Notes: a model not told the origin generated them from the letters alone. A DNA stretch of 64,000 bases from CALMEC01 sp964531025 (GCA_964531025.1 CAZHDY010000001.1:372001-436000), one strand, 5' to 3'; shown: positions 17,594-27,047, counted from the stretch's first letter. Translations and numbers: made by a program.

Positions 17594-18703
17594 TCAGGCA
17601 CTCCTTTGGGGTGAGGTGTCGATCAGGGGGCGGGGTCGGACCACGGCACGCTTGTGCTTGCCGCGGATGTCGATGACGATCTCGGTGCCGTTCGCCGCCA
17701 GGTCGGTGCGGACGTAGGCGAGGCCGAAGCCGATGTCGCGGATCGGTGACAGCGTGCCGCTCGTGACGGACCCGACCACCGCGCCGTCCGCGAGGACCGG
17801 GCATCCGGACCGCGGGATTCCCGGCTCGGTCAACTCGAACATCACGAGGGTCTCGTTCGTTCCGTCGTCCTTCGCGGCGCGGATGCGCTCCACGCCCTCG
17901 AACGTCGTCTGCAGCGCGCAGACCCACCCGAGGCCCGCCTCGATGGGCGTGCGGTCACGGGAGAGCTCGTTGCCGTAGAGCGGGTATCCCATCTCGAGGC
18001 GAAGCGTGTCACGCGCCGCGAGGCCCGCCGGCGCCGGCGCGTCGGGGCCGTCCATGATCGCGTCCCAGACGTCGGTGGCGGAGTCCGCCGGGCAGAGGAT
18101 CTCGACACCCGGTTCGCCCGTGTAGCCGGTGCGCGCCACCAGGGACTCCGTTCCGGCCAGGGTCACCGGTGTGATCTGGAAGTACGCGAGGCCGGTCAGC
18201 CGATCGAGCTCGGCGCCGGCGGCCGGGGCCACCGCCGCCTCCCACGCCGGTCCCTGGACGGCGAGCATGGCGTAGTCGGACGAGACGTCCGCGAACGTCG
18301 TATCGGGCGACACGCGATCGGCGATCCATGAGGACACCGGCGCGATGTTGGCCGCGTTGCAGACAACCAGATAGCTGTCGATGCCCGTGCGGTAGACGAT
18401 GAGGTCGTCGATCACGCCACCGTCGGAGGCGCACAGGACGGTGTACTGACCGTCGCCGGGGTTGAGCCGTGCGACGTCGTTGGTCAGGAGCCGCTGCAGG
18501 TCGTCGCCCGCGGCGGGTCCGGTCAGCGTGAGCTGCCCCATGTGCGAGACGTCGAAGATGCCACATGACGACCGGACCGCGCGGTGCTCATCGCGAACAC
18601 CGGAGTACTGGATCGGCATGTCCCATCCCGCGAAGGGCGCCATCTTCGCTCCCAACGCGATGTGCCGGTCGGCGAGCGGGGTCTTTCGCAGTTCGTCTCC
18701 CAT
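17594..18703 (-). CDS. gcvT: glycine cleavage system T protein (aminomethyltransferase)
   Basis: Transfers the one-carbon unit from the aminomethyl-lipoyl H protein to tetrahydrofolate, releasing ammonia. It has 369 residues, the standard length. KTPLADRHIALGAKMAPFAGWDMP at the N-terminus includes the family hallmark FAGWDMP. FDVSHMGQL, GYTGEPGVEI and the C-terminal barrel (SVTSGTLSP, then GLAYV) follow. The ATG at 18703 is chosen because the longer reading frame adds a non-homologous Arg-rich leader. It is the first gene of gcvT-gcvH-methylase-unknown. No glycine riboswitch is seen in the 174 bp upstream. Confidence 0.96.
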   Translation of the reverse strand: MGDELRKTPLADRHIALGAKMAPFAGWDMPIQYSGVRDEHRAVRSSCGIFDVSHMGQLTLTGPAAGDDLQRLLTNDVARLNPGDGQYTVLCASDGGVIDDLIVYRTGIDSYLVVCNAANIAPVSSWIADRVSPDTTFADVSSDYAMLAVQGPAWEAAVAPAAGAELDRLTGLAYFQITPVTLAGTESLVARTGYTGEPGVEILCPADSATDVWDAIMDGPDAPAPAGLAARDTLRLEMGYPLYGNELSRDRTPIEAGLGWVCALQTTFEGVERIRAAKDDGTNETLVMFELTEPGIPRSGCPVLADGAVVGSVTSGTLSPIRDIGFGLAYVRTDLAANGTEIVIDIRGKHKRAVVRPRPLIDTSPQRSA

Positions 18704-18877
18704 TCGGGCGGAAACTACCACGCCCCTTCCGCGTATCTCACCGCCCGGAGGACGCCGGCGAGAGCGGATTCGTCGGAGAGGTCCGCCAGCATTCGACGCT
18801 GAAGCGGGAGGCTCGCGGACCTCTCCGACAGCCGATATCGCGCGAAGCACCCATCGCCCGGCATCGGCAGCCCTGGA

Positions 18878-20059
18878 TCATTTGTCCCGGAGGAAGTCGG
18901 GCACGTCCAGCACGCCGGAGTCGTCACCCACCTCCAGCGAGTCCCGCTCGTCGCGGCCGAACGAGGGGACGCTCGGACGCTGCGGGGCCGACGGTGCACC
19001 GGGACCCTGCTGCTCGCGCCCGGCCTCGAAGTTCGGGAAGAGCGGCTCGCGACGCCACGAACCCTGACTCGTCTGCTGACGGGGACGCTGTTCCTGGCCG
19101 CGCCCGTGCTGCGGGGCGCCTTGCCCCTCGAAGCCGGTCGCGATGACCGTCACGCGCAGATGGTCACCCGCGTTCTCGTCGATGACCGCACCGAAGATGA
19201 CGTTGCAGTCGACGTGCGCGGCGTCGCGGATCAGGCTGGCGGCCTCGCTCACCTCGAAGAGGCCGAGGTCGGCCCCGCCCGTGATGTTCATGAGGATGCC
19301 GGTGGCGCCGGCGACGGTGGACTCCAGAAGCGGCGACGAGATGGCCATGCGAGCAGCCTCGACGGCTCGGTTCTCGCCGGTGGCGACACCGATGCCCATG
19401 AGAGACGGGCCGGCTCCGGCCATGATCGTGCGGACGTCGGCGAAGTCGAGGTTGACGAGACCGGGGACGGTGATGAGGTCGGTGATGCCCTGGACGCCCT
19501 GTCGCAGGACATCGTCGGCGAGGCGGAACGCATCGACGATCGAGGTGTTGGGATCGACGACCTCGAGGAGGCGTTCGTTCGGGATCACGATGACCGAGTC
19601 GACGTGGTTCTTGAGCTCGGCGATGCCCTCCTCGGCACGACGGCTGCGCTGTGCGCCCTCGAAGCCGAACGGCTTGGTGACGACACCGACCGTCAGCGCT
19701 CCCTGCTCACGCGCGATCTGAGCGATGACGGGGGCGGCACCCGTCCCGGTGCCACCGCCCTCGCCCGCGGTCACGAAGACCATGTCCGCACCGCGGATGG
19801 CCTCCTTCAGTTCCTCACGGCTCTCCTCGGCTGCCTCACGTCCCACGGACGCGTCGGCTCCGGCGCCGAGCCCTTTGGTGATGGTTCCGCCGAGCTGCAA
19901 CTTGACCTGGGCGTCGCACATGTCGAGCGCCTGGGCGTCGGTGTTCACCGCGATGAACTCGACCCCGCGCACTCCGGCGTCGACCATGCGGTCGACGGCG
20001 TTGGTCCCACCGCCTCCGACACCGATGACCTTGATTACGGCCAGATAGTTGCTGTCCAC
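18878..20059 (-). CDS. ftsZ: cell division protein FtsZ
   Basis: The tubulin-like GTPase that forms the division ring. It has 393 residues. The N-terminus NYLAVIKVIGVGGGGTNAVD and the tubulin signature GEGGGTGTGAAPVIA give the GTP site; NLDFADVRTIM and the T7 loop follow. Residues of about 320-380 are a Gln/Pro-rich linker, and the last residues, LDVPDFLRDK, are the conserved tail that binds membrane tethers. Start: GGAGG is 8 nt before the GTG at 20059, but only 2 nt before an upstream GTG. It is separated from ftsQ by 177 bp and probably has its own promoter. ftsA is absent, as in actinobacteria. Confidence 0.97.
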   Translation of the reverse strand: MDSNYLAVIKVIGVGGGGTNAVDRMVDAGVRGVEFIAVNTDAQALDMCDAQVKLQLGGTITKGLGAGADASVGREAAEESREELKEAIRGADMVFVTAGEGGGTGTGAAPVIAQIAREQGALTVGVVTKPFGFEGAQRSRRAEEGIAELKNHVDSVIVIPNERLLEVVDPNTSIVDAFRLADDVLRQGVQGITDLITVPGLVNLDFADVRTIMAGAGPSLMGIGVATGENRAVEAARMAISSPLLESTVAGATGILMNITGGADLGLFEVSEAASLIRDAAHVDCNVIFGAVIDENAGDHLRVTVIATGFEGQGAPQHGRGQEQRPRQQTSQGSWRREPLFPNFEAGREQQGPGAPSAPQRPSVPSFGRDERDSLEVGDDSGVLDVPDFLRDK

Positions 20060-20236
20060 TTCCACGTCCTCCGGACTCGATTCGAGATGACATCGAGGGT
20101 TTGACGCGCTTTCCCGCAACCCTCAACCATCGGTTGATGCCTCAAAGCGTCGAATTTGCGCGGGACATGACCTCACGAGAGCGTCCGATCCCAGCAATGC
20201 AACCTAGGGATTGGATCCCTCCGTGTCAAGAAAGGG

Positions 20237-21091
20237 TCAACCCTCTATCGAGGCTTCTTCGGCTGTCGACTCTGAGCCTTGAGTCTCTGTTGATGCTTTC
20301 TCGGCCTCCGGTCCGCCGTCCGCGATGGGTCGCTCAGGAGAGCTCACATCGACGTACCTGGCGGTCGCCAGCACCTCCTGTGCCTTCGGATCGGCGAGGA
20401 GCGCGTCCAGCGATCGAGCCTTCCTCTGGAGGTCGATCGGCGGACCGAACCGGATCTCGGGACCGGACAGAAGACGCCCCGTCAGCACGCCGCCCTGCAC
20501 GCGCAGATCGCGCACGCGCGCCGACACGTCGGGCGAGACGGCCACGGCCACGGTGAGCGGCGCACGTTCGGCTCCCGACGGCAGGTAGTCGCCCACGGTC
20601 GCCTTCGTCACATGGACCTGCGGAAGATCCTCTGAGTGCGCCGGGGTCACGCGGTCACCTCCGCCCAGCACCCTCCCCTCACCGGAGACGAGATAGCGGG
20701 TACCGTCGGCGGCGATGGCGACGACGCGCGGCGTGCTCTCGACGATGTGCACCTTCAGGCCACGTGGCAGATCGCGGTGCACCTGCACCGACGACACCCA
20801 CGGTGCCGCGGCCAGCGCCCGCTCGATCTCGACCGTCGGGAGGTGGAACGCATCGCCGTTGCGGGCCGCGACCTGGATGGCCCGGACGACGCGGCTCTGA
20901 TCCGGCTGCGTGTAGCCGGTCACCGACACGTGTGACACCTTCATGAGAGGACCGGTGGCCACCCACCACGATCCGGCGAGCAGCGCGGCGCCGGCGATCC
21001 CGCCGAGCAGCACGGTGCGGCGCCGGCGGTGGCGCACCGCCATCTCGGCGCGGCGGCGATCGACGAGGCGTGTGGAGACCCCGGTGGTCAT
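20237..21091 (-). CDS. ftsQ: cell division protein FtsQ
   Basis: A bitopic divisome protein. It has 284 residues: a basic cytoplasmic N-terminus (RHRRRRT), one helix at about 27-46, then the POTRA domain (KVSHVSVTGYTQPDQSRVV, residues 51-115) and the FtsQ beta domain. The C-terminal 35 residues are acidic and low-complexity. The ATG overlaps the murB stop (ATGA) and is preceded by GAGGAGG. It is the last gene of the murG-murC-murB-ftsQ run. Confidence 0.9.
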   Translation of the reverse strand: MTTGVSTRLVDRRRAEMAVRHRRRRTVLLGGIAGAALLAGSWWVATGPLMKVSHVSVTGYTQPDQSRVVRAIQVAARNGDAFHLPTVEIERALAAAPWVSSVQVHRDLPRGLKVHIVESTPRVVAIAADGTRYLVSGEGRVLGGGDRVTPAHSEDLPQVHVTKATVGDYLPSGAERAPLTVAVAVSPDVSARVRDLRVQGGVLTGRLLSGPEIRFGPPIDLQRKARSLDALLADPKAQEVLATARYVDVSSPERPIADGGPEAEKASTETQGSESTAEEASIEG

Positions 21092-22011
21092 GCGACGTCC
21101 TCCTCGATGGCGGCCTGGATGCCGCTGGTCGGATGCAGGTAACGGACCTCGGGATGCAGGGCGGGTCCGCCGGATGCGAGCACACGGCGACGCCCCTCGG
21201 CAATCAGCTCGCGGACGTCGTCGCTGGTGGCCCCGGGCCCGGCCTCGATGAAGTTGGCGTGCACCGGCGAGAACCGTGCGCCGCCCACCGTGAGTTCCTT
21301 GCAGCCGGCGGCCTCCAGCAGGCGTCCTGCCGAGTCGCCCTCAGGATTGGTGAAGACGCTGCCGAAGGTTCGTACACCCTGTGGCTGGGTGCTCCGTCGG
21401 TGTGTCCGGAACTCGGCCATCGTCTCGTCGACGCGCTGCTTCTCACCGACCTCCAACCGGAACGCGGCATAGCAGACGACCTCGTCCGCACGGACGGCGC
21501 TGTGACGATAGGAGAACTCGAGATCGTCCCGGTCCACGCGGCGACGGCCCTCCGCCGATGCCAGGACGGCCCATTCCAGCCGATCCTTCACCTCACCGCC
21601 GTGCGCGCCGGCGTTCATGGCGACCGCTCCTCCCGCGGTGCCGGGAATGCTCGCCCCCCACTCGAGGCCGGTGAGACCGGACGCAGCGGCGCGGATGACC
21701 GCACGGGGAAACGATGAGGCACCGCCGCAGATGAGAAGGGTGCCGCGCACCGAGATCGCGGAAAGAGGGCCCGCGGGGTGGATGACGAGTCCGCGGAAGC
21801 CGGCGTCGTCCACGATGAGGTTCGACCCCTTGCCCACCACGGCGACCGGGACTCCCTCGCGCTTCGCCCAGGCCAGGAGGGCGACCACCGCGCGGGATCC
21901 CCGGGGTTCGGCGTACCAATCGGCGGCCCCTCCGACGCGGATCGTCGTGAGACGGTCCAACGGCGCATCGCGAACAAGGCCGTCGGGGATCATGGCGTCG
22001 GGTAACGACAT
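21088..22011 (-). CDS. murB: UDP-N-acetylenolpyruvoylglucosamine reductase
   Basis: Reduces UDP-GlcNAc-enolpyruvate to UDP-MurNAc with FAD and NADPH, in cytoplasmic peptidoglycan precursor synthesis. It has 307 residues. The FAD-binding part has LTTIRVGGAADW, VVGKGSNLIVDD and GIPGTAGGAVAMNAGAHG-like sequence. The catalytic region has FSYRHSAVR and FGSVFTNPEGDSAGRLLEAAG, with Ser as proton donor, and HANFIEAG near the end. The ATG at 22011 shares its A with the murC stop (TGATG). murA is not in the window. Confidence 0.96.
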   Translation of the reverse strand: MSLPDAMIPDGLVRDAPLDRLTTIRVGGAADWYAEPRGSRAVVALLAWAKREGVPVAVVGKGSNLIVDDAGFRGLVIHPAGPLSAISVRGTLLICGGASSFPRAVIRAAASGLTGLEWGASIPGTAGGAVAMNAGAHGGEVKDRLEWAVLASAEGRRRVDRDDLEFSYRHSAVRADEVVCYAAFRLEVGEKQRVDETMAEFRTHRRSTQPQGVRTFGSVFTNPEGDSAGRLLEAAGCKELTVGGARFSPVHANFIEAGPGATSDDVRELIAEGRRRVLASGGPALHPEVRYLHPTSGIQAAIEEDVA

Positions 22012-23348
22012 CAAAAACGTGTTCGCAACCGCGGCGCCAAATCCTCGCAGAGGGTGGTGATGTCACCGGCCCCGAGGGTCAGCACGAGGTCACCGGGTTC
22101 GATGACCCCCGCGGCCGCCTCAGCGGCGTCCCGGAGGGTCGACGCGAAGGTCGCGCGCCCCTCACCCATCGCCGCCACCACGTCGCGGCCACCGATGCTC
22201 GGGTCGAACTCCTCGCGGGCGGCGTAGATCTCGGTGACGATGACCACGTCGGCCGCCGACAATGCCTCTGCCGTCTCGGTGAGGAGCGCTTTTGTCCGCG
22301 AGTAGAGGTGCGGCTGGAAAATGGCGACGATACGGCCGTCGTGTCGCCCGCGGGCACCGGCGAGCGTCGCGGCGATCTCGGCGGGGTGGTGCGCGTAGTC
22401 ATCCACGATGGTGATGTCGCCGATGGTCGCGCGCAGCTCGTAGCGGCGGCCGACACCCGTGAAGGCGGCCAGCCGCGCGGCGGCCGCCGCTGGGGCGACG
22501 CCGCACCAGTGCGCGAGGGTGATGGCACACGCGGCGTTCTCGATGTTGTGGACGCCGGGAACGGCCAGCCTCAGCGGCACGGGATCCTCGCCGGCGAGGT
22601 GCACCGTGGTCCCGCCCTCGGGGTCGACGGCGATGCGGCAGAAGGCATCAACGGTGTGGTCCACCTCGCGGACGATGCACGTCGCGTGAGCGGCCACCTG
22701 CCGGGCCCGCGGATCCGGACCGACGACGAGCATCCCGTCGGCAGGCAGCGCCGCGACGAACGCGGCGAACACCTCCATCACCTCGTCGATGCTGGCGTAG
22801 GTGGTGTGGTGGTCGTGGTCGACGTTGAGGAGGATCGCCGCGTCGGGGCGCAGATTCAGAAGTGACCGGTCGCTCTCGTCCGCCTCGGCGACGAACCAGG
22901 GAGGATCCCCCCAGACGGCGCCGGTGCCGCCACCACCGGGAATGGTCGCACCCACGCAGGCGGAGGGATTCCCCAGGGCCATGACCAGCATGCCGCTCGT
23001 CGTCGACTTGCCATGTGCCCCGGCGACGGCGAGGCCGCGGCGGGTGTCCATGAGCTCGGCGAGGAACTCGGATCGGTGGATGACGGGGATGCCGCGACGT
23101 TCGGCCTCACGCAGGTCCGGGTTGTCGGCGGCGATCGCCGTCGATACGACGAGGACGTCCACGCCGTCCAGGTCGACATCCCCGTGCCCGGCACGCGCGT
23201 CGACCCCGGCGGCCCGCAGGTCAGCGAGCGTGGCCGAGTCGGAGCGGTCGGTTCCCGAGACCGCGTAGCCCGCCTCGACGGCCAGGCGGGCCAGACCGCT
23301 CATTCCGGCGCCGCCGATGCCGACCATGTGCACGCGACGTGCGCTCAT
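22011..23348 (-). CDS. murC: UDP-N-acetylmuramate--L-alanine ligase
   Basis: ATP-dependent addition of the first amino acid to UDP-MurNAc. It has 445 residues. The N-terminal Rossmann stretch HMVGIGGAGMSGLA is the MurC signature. The ATP loop is AGAHGKSTTSGML; EADESDRSLLNL and NVDHDHHTTY complete the central domain; DDYAHHPAEI and FQPHLYSRT are the C-terminal family motifs. The ATG overlaps the murG stop (ATGA), showing tight coupling. Confidence 0.97.
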   Translation of the reverse strand: MSARRVHMVGIGGAGMSGLARLAVEAGYAVSGTDRSDSATLADLRAAGVDARAGHGDVDLDGVDVLVVSTAIAADNPDLREAERRGIPVIHRSEFLAELMDTRRGLAVAGAHGKSTTSGMLVMALGNPSACVGATIPGGGGTGAVWGDPPWFVAEADESDRSLLNLRPDAAILLNVDHDHHTTYASIDEVMEVFAAFVAALPADGMLVVGPDPRARQVAAHATCIVREVDHTVDAFCRIAVDPEGGTTVHLAGEDPVPLRLAVPGVHNIENAACAITLAHWCGVAPAAAAARLAAFTGVGRRYELRATIGDITIVDDYAHHPAEIAATLAGARGRHDGRIVAIFQPHLYSRTKALLTETAEALSAADVVIVTEIYAAREEFDPSIGGRDVVAAMGEGRATFASTLRDAAEAAAGVIEPGDLVLTLGAGDITTLCEDLAPRLRTRF

Positions 23349-24442
23349 CGGGCGATCTCCGTCACGAGACCCGCGATGCGCTCGGCAGCGTCGGGGCGGG
23401 CGACGGCTCGGGCGTTCTCCCCCATGGCGACCAGACGATCACGATCGGCGAGTAGGTCTGCGATGAGCGCGGACATGCGCTCGGTGGTGCACTCGGCATC
23501 CGGCAGGAGCACGGCGGCATCGGCCTCGACCAACCAGCGGGCGTTCTTCGTCTGATGATCGGCGGTGGCATATGGGTAAGGGACCAGGATCGCGGGACGA
23601 CCGATGGCGGCGAGCTCGAAGATCGAACCGCCGGCACGCGAGACCACCAGGTCGGCAGCGGCCACGGCGTCGTGGAACTCGGTGAGGTAGCCGCGCAGGT
23701 CGTACCCGGCCGGCGGATCTCCGCCCAGGATGGCGCGGACGTCGTCCAGGTTGCGTTCGCCGGCCAGGTGGATGAGCCGGAAGGGCGGCCCGTCGCGGAA
23801 GGCGGTGGCGATCGCCGTGTTGATGCTGCGCGCGCCCTGGCTGCCGCCGGCCACCAGCACGCAGAGATCGTCGGGACCGATCCCCAGGGCGCGGCGACCG
23901 GCCTCACGCGACGCCGTGACGACCTCCGGCCCGACGGGACGACCGGTGACCACGAACTTCGGCTCCCTCCGGCCCTCGATCGGGAACGCCATGGCCACCC
24001 GGCGGGCGAACGGCGCCGCCAGGCGGTTGGCAAGGCCCATGTGAGAGTCGGCCTCGGTGAGGAGAACCGGACGGCGGGAGAGCCACCCGGCCAGGGCGAC
24101 CGGACCCGCAAGGTACCCGCCCCCTCCGATGACAGCATCCGCTCGACGGCGACGCAGGATGCCCAGTGCCCGTGGCACGGCCGTCAGGGTCATCCAGACC
24201 GTCTTCAGATTGGAGAGGCTGAGGCTGCGCCGGAACCCCTGCATGGGCAGCACATCCTCCTCCAGTCCCGCGGCACGGACCAGCCCGTCGCCCGCTCCCC
24301 GGCCGGTGCCGATGAAGGAAACGGTCGCGCCGCTAGCTCGCAATGCGTCCGCGACCGCGAGAGCCGGCTTCACGTGCCCCGCCGTCCCTCCGGCTGCGAT
24401 CACCACCCTCATCGGTCGGTCGACGCGTGACTCTGACTGCAT
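23345..24442 (-). CDS. murG: UDP-GlcNAc:lipid I N-acetylglucosaminyltransferase
   Basis: Converts lipid I to lipid II at the inner face of the membrane. It has 365 residues. IAAGGTAGHVKPALAVADAL holds the N-terminal glycine-rich loop, and GGSQGARSIN the second. SRAGGSIFELAAIGRPAIL is the donor-binding region, followed by PYATADHQTKNA. The ATG at 24442 has AGGGGG 4 nt upstream; a later ATG at 24412 has none. The chosen start lies 110 nt inside the end of ftsW, so the two genes overlap in different frames. Confidence 0.95.
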   Translation of the reverse strand: MQSESRVDRPMRVVIAAGGTAGHVKPALAVADALRASGATVSFIGTGRGAGDGLVRAAGLEEDVLPMQGFRRSLSLSNLKTVWMTLTAVPRALGILRRRRADAVIGGGGYLAGPVALAGWLSRRPVLLTEADSHMGLANRLAAPFARRVAMAFPIEGRREPKFVVTGRPVGPEVVTASREAGRRALGIGPDDLCVLVAGGSQGARSINTAIATAFRDGPPFRLIHLAGERNLDDVRAILGGDPPAGYDLRGYLTEFHDAVAAADLVVSRAGGSIFELAAIGRPAILVPYPYATADHQTKNARWLVEADAAVLLPDAECTTERMSALIADLLADRDRLVAMGENARAVARPDAAERIAGLVTEIAR

Positions 24443-25583
24443 GGTCCCCCTGTCGCGAGATGTTCAGAAGTAGGCCGATGGAGGTGAGGCAGACGATGAG
24501 GTTGGTGCCTCCAGCCGAGACCAGCGGTAGCGGTACACCGGTGATCGGGAAGAGCCCCATCACCTGGGCCAGGTTCACGATGGCCTGAAGGCTGATCATG
24601 GTCGTGATCCCCACGGCGATGTACCGGCCGAGCGGTGTGGCGGCCCGCATGGCGATACGGAATCCCATCGCGCCGATGGTGACGAAGGCCGCGATGAGGA
24701 CGGCCATGCCGATGAGGCCGAGTTCCTCGCCGATGATGGCACCGATCATGTCGGTGTGCGCCTCCGGCAGGTACTTCATCTTCTGGATGCTGTTGCCGGG
24801 ACCGCGGCCGAAGATTCCACCGGATCCGATGGCGATCTGGGCCTGCACGTTCTGGTACGCCTCGCCGGTCGGATCCGCCCAGGGATTGAGGAACGACCGG
24901 ACGCGGCTCTGCTGGTACGTCGATGTCGCGATCATGAGGACGGCGAGGAACGCGAAGGATCCCATGATGAGCCCGATCTTCCTCATGGGGATTCCCGCGA
25001 CGAACACCATGGCGAGACCGATCGCAACGATGAGCGACGCCGTGCCCAGGTCCGGCTCCAGGATCACGAGACCGGCCATGGCGGCGGTCACGATGACAAT
25101 CGGCCCCAGACCGCCCTTGCGCTGCAGTCGTCGTGGATCGCGGACCAGAAGGGTCGCCATCCAAAGGATCAGCGAGAGTTTGGCGACCTCCGACGGCTGG
25201 ATCTGGATGCCGCCGAGCACCAGCCAGCGATTGGCACCGTTCACGTTCGGCGAGATCGGGGGCGGGAACACCAGGACCGCCATCAGCATCATGAGCGATG
25301 CGGCGACCCCCAGGGGGGCGATGGCACGGAGCGCGGAGGGAGGCATCCTCAATGCCACCGCCAGTGCGGCGAAGCCGAGAGCGGCGAAGACCACCTGTTT
25401 GGTGATCGTACCGGTGGCACTGGTTCCGTCGAGGATTGCGTCGGCACTCGTCGCCGAGTAGACCATGACCATGCCGAGCGACAGGAGCACCAGGACGGCA
25501 CCCAGGAGGATGCGTTCTTCACGATGACGGGAGAGGAACGTGTGTCGTCCGGCGGAGGCCGAGGTCGTGGAACGTGGCGCCAT
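24333..25583 (-). CDS. ftsW: peptidoglycan glycosyltransferase FtsW (SEDS family)
   Basis: Septal polymerase of lipid II that works with FtsI. About 416 residues and ten helices. GMVMVYSATSA in the first helix, the loop LEPDLGTASLI with the SEDS catalytic Asp, FGRGPGNSIQKMKYLPEAHTD and the end PLPLVSAGGTNLIVCLTSIG are family signatures. After NISRQG the tail is basic, hydrophilic and overlaps murG by 110 nt. The start is uncertain: ATG 25583 is used, and GTG 25640 would add 19 Pro/Gly-rich residues. It lies just downstream of the transposase gene rather than of murD. Confidence 0.95.
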   Translation of the reverse strand: MAPRSTTSASAGRHTFLSRHREERILLGAVLVLLSLGMVMVYSATSADAILDGTSATGTITKQVVFAALGFAALAVALRMPPSALRAIAPLGVAASLMMLMAVLVFPPPISPNVNGANRWLVLGGIQIQPSEVAKLSLILWMATLLVRDPRRLQRKGGLGPIVIVTAAMAGLVILEPDLGTASLIVAIGLAMVFVAGIPMRKIGLIMGSFAFLAVLMIATSTYQQSRVRSFLNPWADPTGEAYQNVQAQIAIGSGGIFGRGPGNSIQKMKYLPEAHTDMIGAIIGEELGLIGMAVLIAAFVTIGAMGFRIAMRAATPLGRYIAVGITTMISLQAIVNLAQVMGLFPITGVPLPLVSAGGTNLIVCLTSIGLLLNISRQGDHAVRVTRRPTDEGGDRSRRDGGAREAGSRGRGRIAS

Positions 25584-25667
25584 CGGACCGACATTCGACG
25601 TCGGCCCCCGGCTCCCTTGCCCGGGAGGCCCATTCGGCACCCGAATGTGGGATGGGAACCGCCCACT

Positions 25668-26846
25668 TCAGCCTGCCGGTGGTCCACGGTCCGAGGACCG
25701 CGTATCGGTATCGCCGGAGTGTGGCCGGTGACCAGCGAAGCGACCGGCGTGCCCGCCCTGGTCGGGACGGTCACCGGTCGGTCGCTCCGGAGGCATCGAG
25801 ACGATCCGGGCCGGGTGCTGAGGATCGGGATTCGGCGCACGATGACCGAGGGGGTCGCCGCGGGTCAACGGACAGAGGTCGGGCGCCGGCCGGGACTCCG
25901 CTGTGTGTCCGGATTGTTCCCGCGAGGATGCCCCGGTTGGAGATGAAGCACGTTCGGGTGGCGCTGACGGCTGCTCTGGCACCCGCGACGGTCGGGCCCA
26001 TGGAGGCACGGTGGCCGGGGACCCGGCGTACGTCGGTGACGGGGACTCCGGGGTATCCCCGGTTGCACCGGTGACCGGGGCAGGCGTGGCGCGACCCACC
26101 ACCGGCTCAAGGTCTCCCCTCGGTGGCCCGGGAACGCGCCGGTTCGCGTGCTTGCTGACGTAGCTCTGGGAGACGCCGAGGGTGGTGGCGACCTCCCGGT
26201 GGCGGTAGCCGGCGGCGACCGCGGCCGACGCGGCACCGTCCCGGCCCATCGCCTGGGCCAGCGTGCCGACGGTCGGTCGGTGGTTTCCGGCCCGCGCCGG
26301 CGCGACCTCCCCATGGATGAGCGAGTGGAGCTGCCGTTCGGCGATGTCGCGCAAGGGATGCAGCCGTCCCAAGACCTCGGCCTCGTCGACACGGACCGGT
26401 GGACGGAGAAGCGTCCGCAGCCCGTAGCCACTCCACGGGTAGTGCTCGGGATGCTCGATCATCCCGGCCCGGACCGGATTGCGGTTCACATATCTCACCG
26501 CCGTGAGGAACTGTTCGTCCGTGGTCACCGTCACCGAGCGGAATCGCGCGCTGAACAGGTGACCGGTGCGGTCGTGGAAGTGGTTGTAGCGCCGGGCGTA
26601 CAGACCGAGGATGTCGCGGAGCCCGTCCGAGAGCGTCGGTTCGTCGGTCGTGACGAGAAGGTGGATGTGGTTCGTCATGAGACACCAGGCGTGTATCCGC
26701 CAGCCCCGACGTTCACGGGTCTTCTCGACGAGGGCGAGGAAGGAGCGGCGATCGCGGTCGTCCTCGAAGATCGGCTGCCGGTCGTTGCCCCGTGCCGTGA
26801 CGTGGTAGGTGAGGCCGGCGCCCTGCTGCCGAGGTGCGTGTCCCAT
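25668..26846 (-). CDS. REP-associated tyrosine transposase (RAYT, Y1/IS200-like HUH) with a C-terminal helix-turn-helix
   Basis: A 392-residue single-strand DNA transposase-like protein. The HUH pair is His60-Ile-His62 in LMTNHIHLLV, and the likely catalytic Tyr119 lies in RYVNRNPVRAGMI, the RAYT hallmark. Residues 12-20 (LTYHVTARGN) and TGHLFSARFRS also match. Residues 208-236 form a helix-turn-helix (HREVATTLGVSQSYVSKH), a DNA-binding addition. The last 150 residues are Pro/Arg-rich and disordered. AAGGAG lies 4 nt before the ATG. Two copies of the 31-nt palindrome lie 105-235 nt upstream. There is no passenger gene pair or terminal inverted repeat, so it is a domesticated-type RAYT. It splits ftsW from murD. 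Confidence 0.92.
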   Translation of the reverse strand: MGHAPRQQGAGLTYHVTARGNDRQPIFEDDRDRRSFLALVEKTRERRGWRIHAWCLMTNHIHLLVTTDEPTLSDGLRDILGLYARRYNHFHDRTGHLFSARFRSVTVTTDEQFLTAVRYVNRNPVRAGMIEHPEHYPWSGYGLRTLLRPPVRVDEAEVLGRLHPLRDIAERQLHSLIHGEVAPARAGNHRPTVGTLAQAMGRDGAASAAVAAGYRHREVATTLGVSQSYVSKHANRRVPGPPRGDLEPVVGRATPAPVTGATGDTPESPSPTYAGSPATVPPWARPSRVPEQPSAPPERASSPTGASSREQSGHTAESRPAPDLCPLTRGDPLGHRAPNPDPQHPARIVSMPPERPTGDRPDQGGHAGRFAGHRPHSGDTDTRSSDRGPPAG

Positions 26847-26950
26847 CCGACTCCTTCCGAGGTGCTCACTCTGTAAAGGGCTGGGCGGGACGTTTCCACC
26901 CCCCTCGGTTTCGCTAGGAGCGGCTTATTTCTGTCCGGTCGGCGCGCGCG

Positions 26951-26981
26951 GGAAAGCCTCGTGTCTGACACAAAAGTTTCC
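26951..26981 (-). repeat. 31-nt palindromic element, copy 2
   Basis: Arms GGAAAGCCTC and AAAAGTTTCC around core GTGTC-T-GACAC. Read on the minus strand it nearly equals copies 7 and 9. It lies 105 nt upstream of the transposase start codon. Confidence 0.93.
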
Positions 26982-27047
26982 GCGCCCCCGGGTCGAGGAA
27001 TGAGAAACATCCTATGTGCAGGGAATTTGCGCGCGGAGAGAGTGGCA

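Noticed and set aside
18704..18877. A glycine riboswitch upstream of gcvT
   Set aside because: No tandem aptamer-like conserved cores or terminator switch could be found in the 174 bp, and the gene lacks a long leader.
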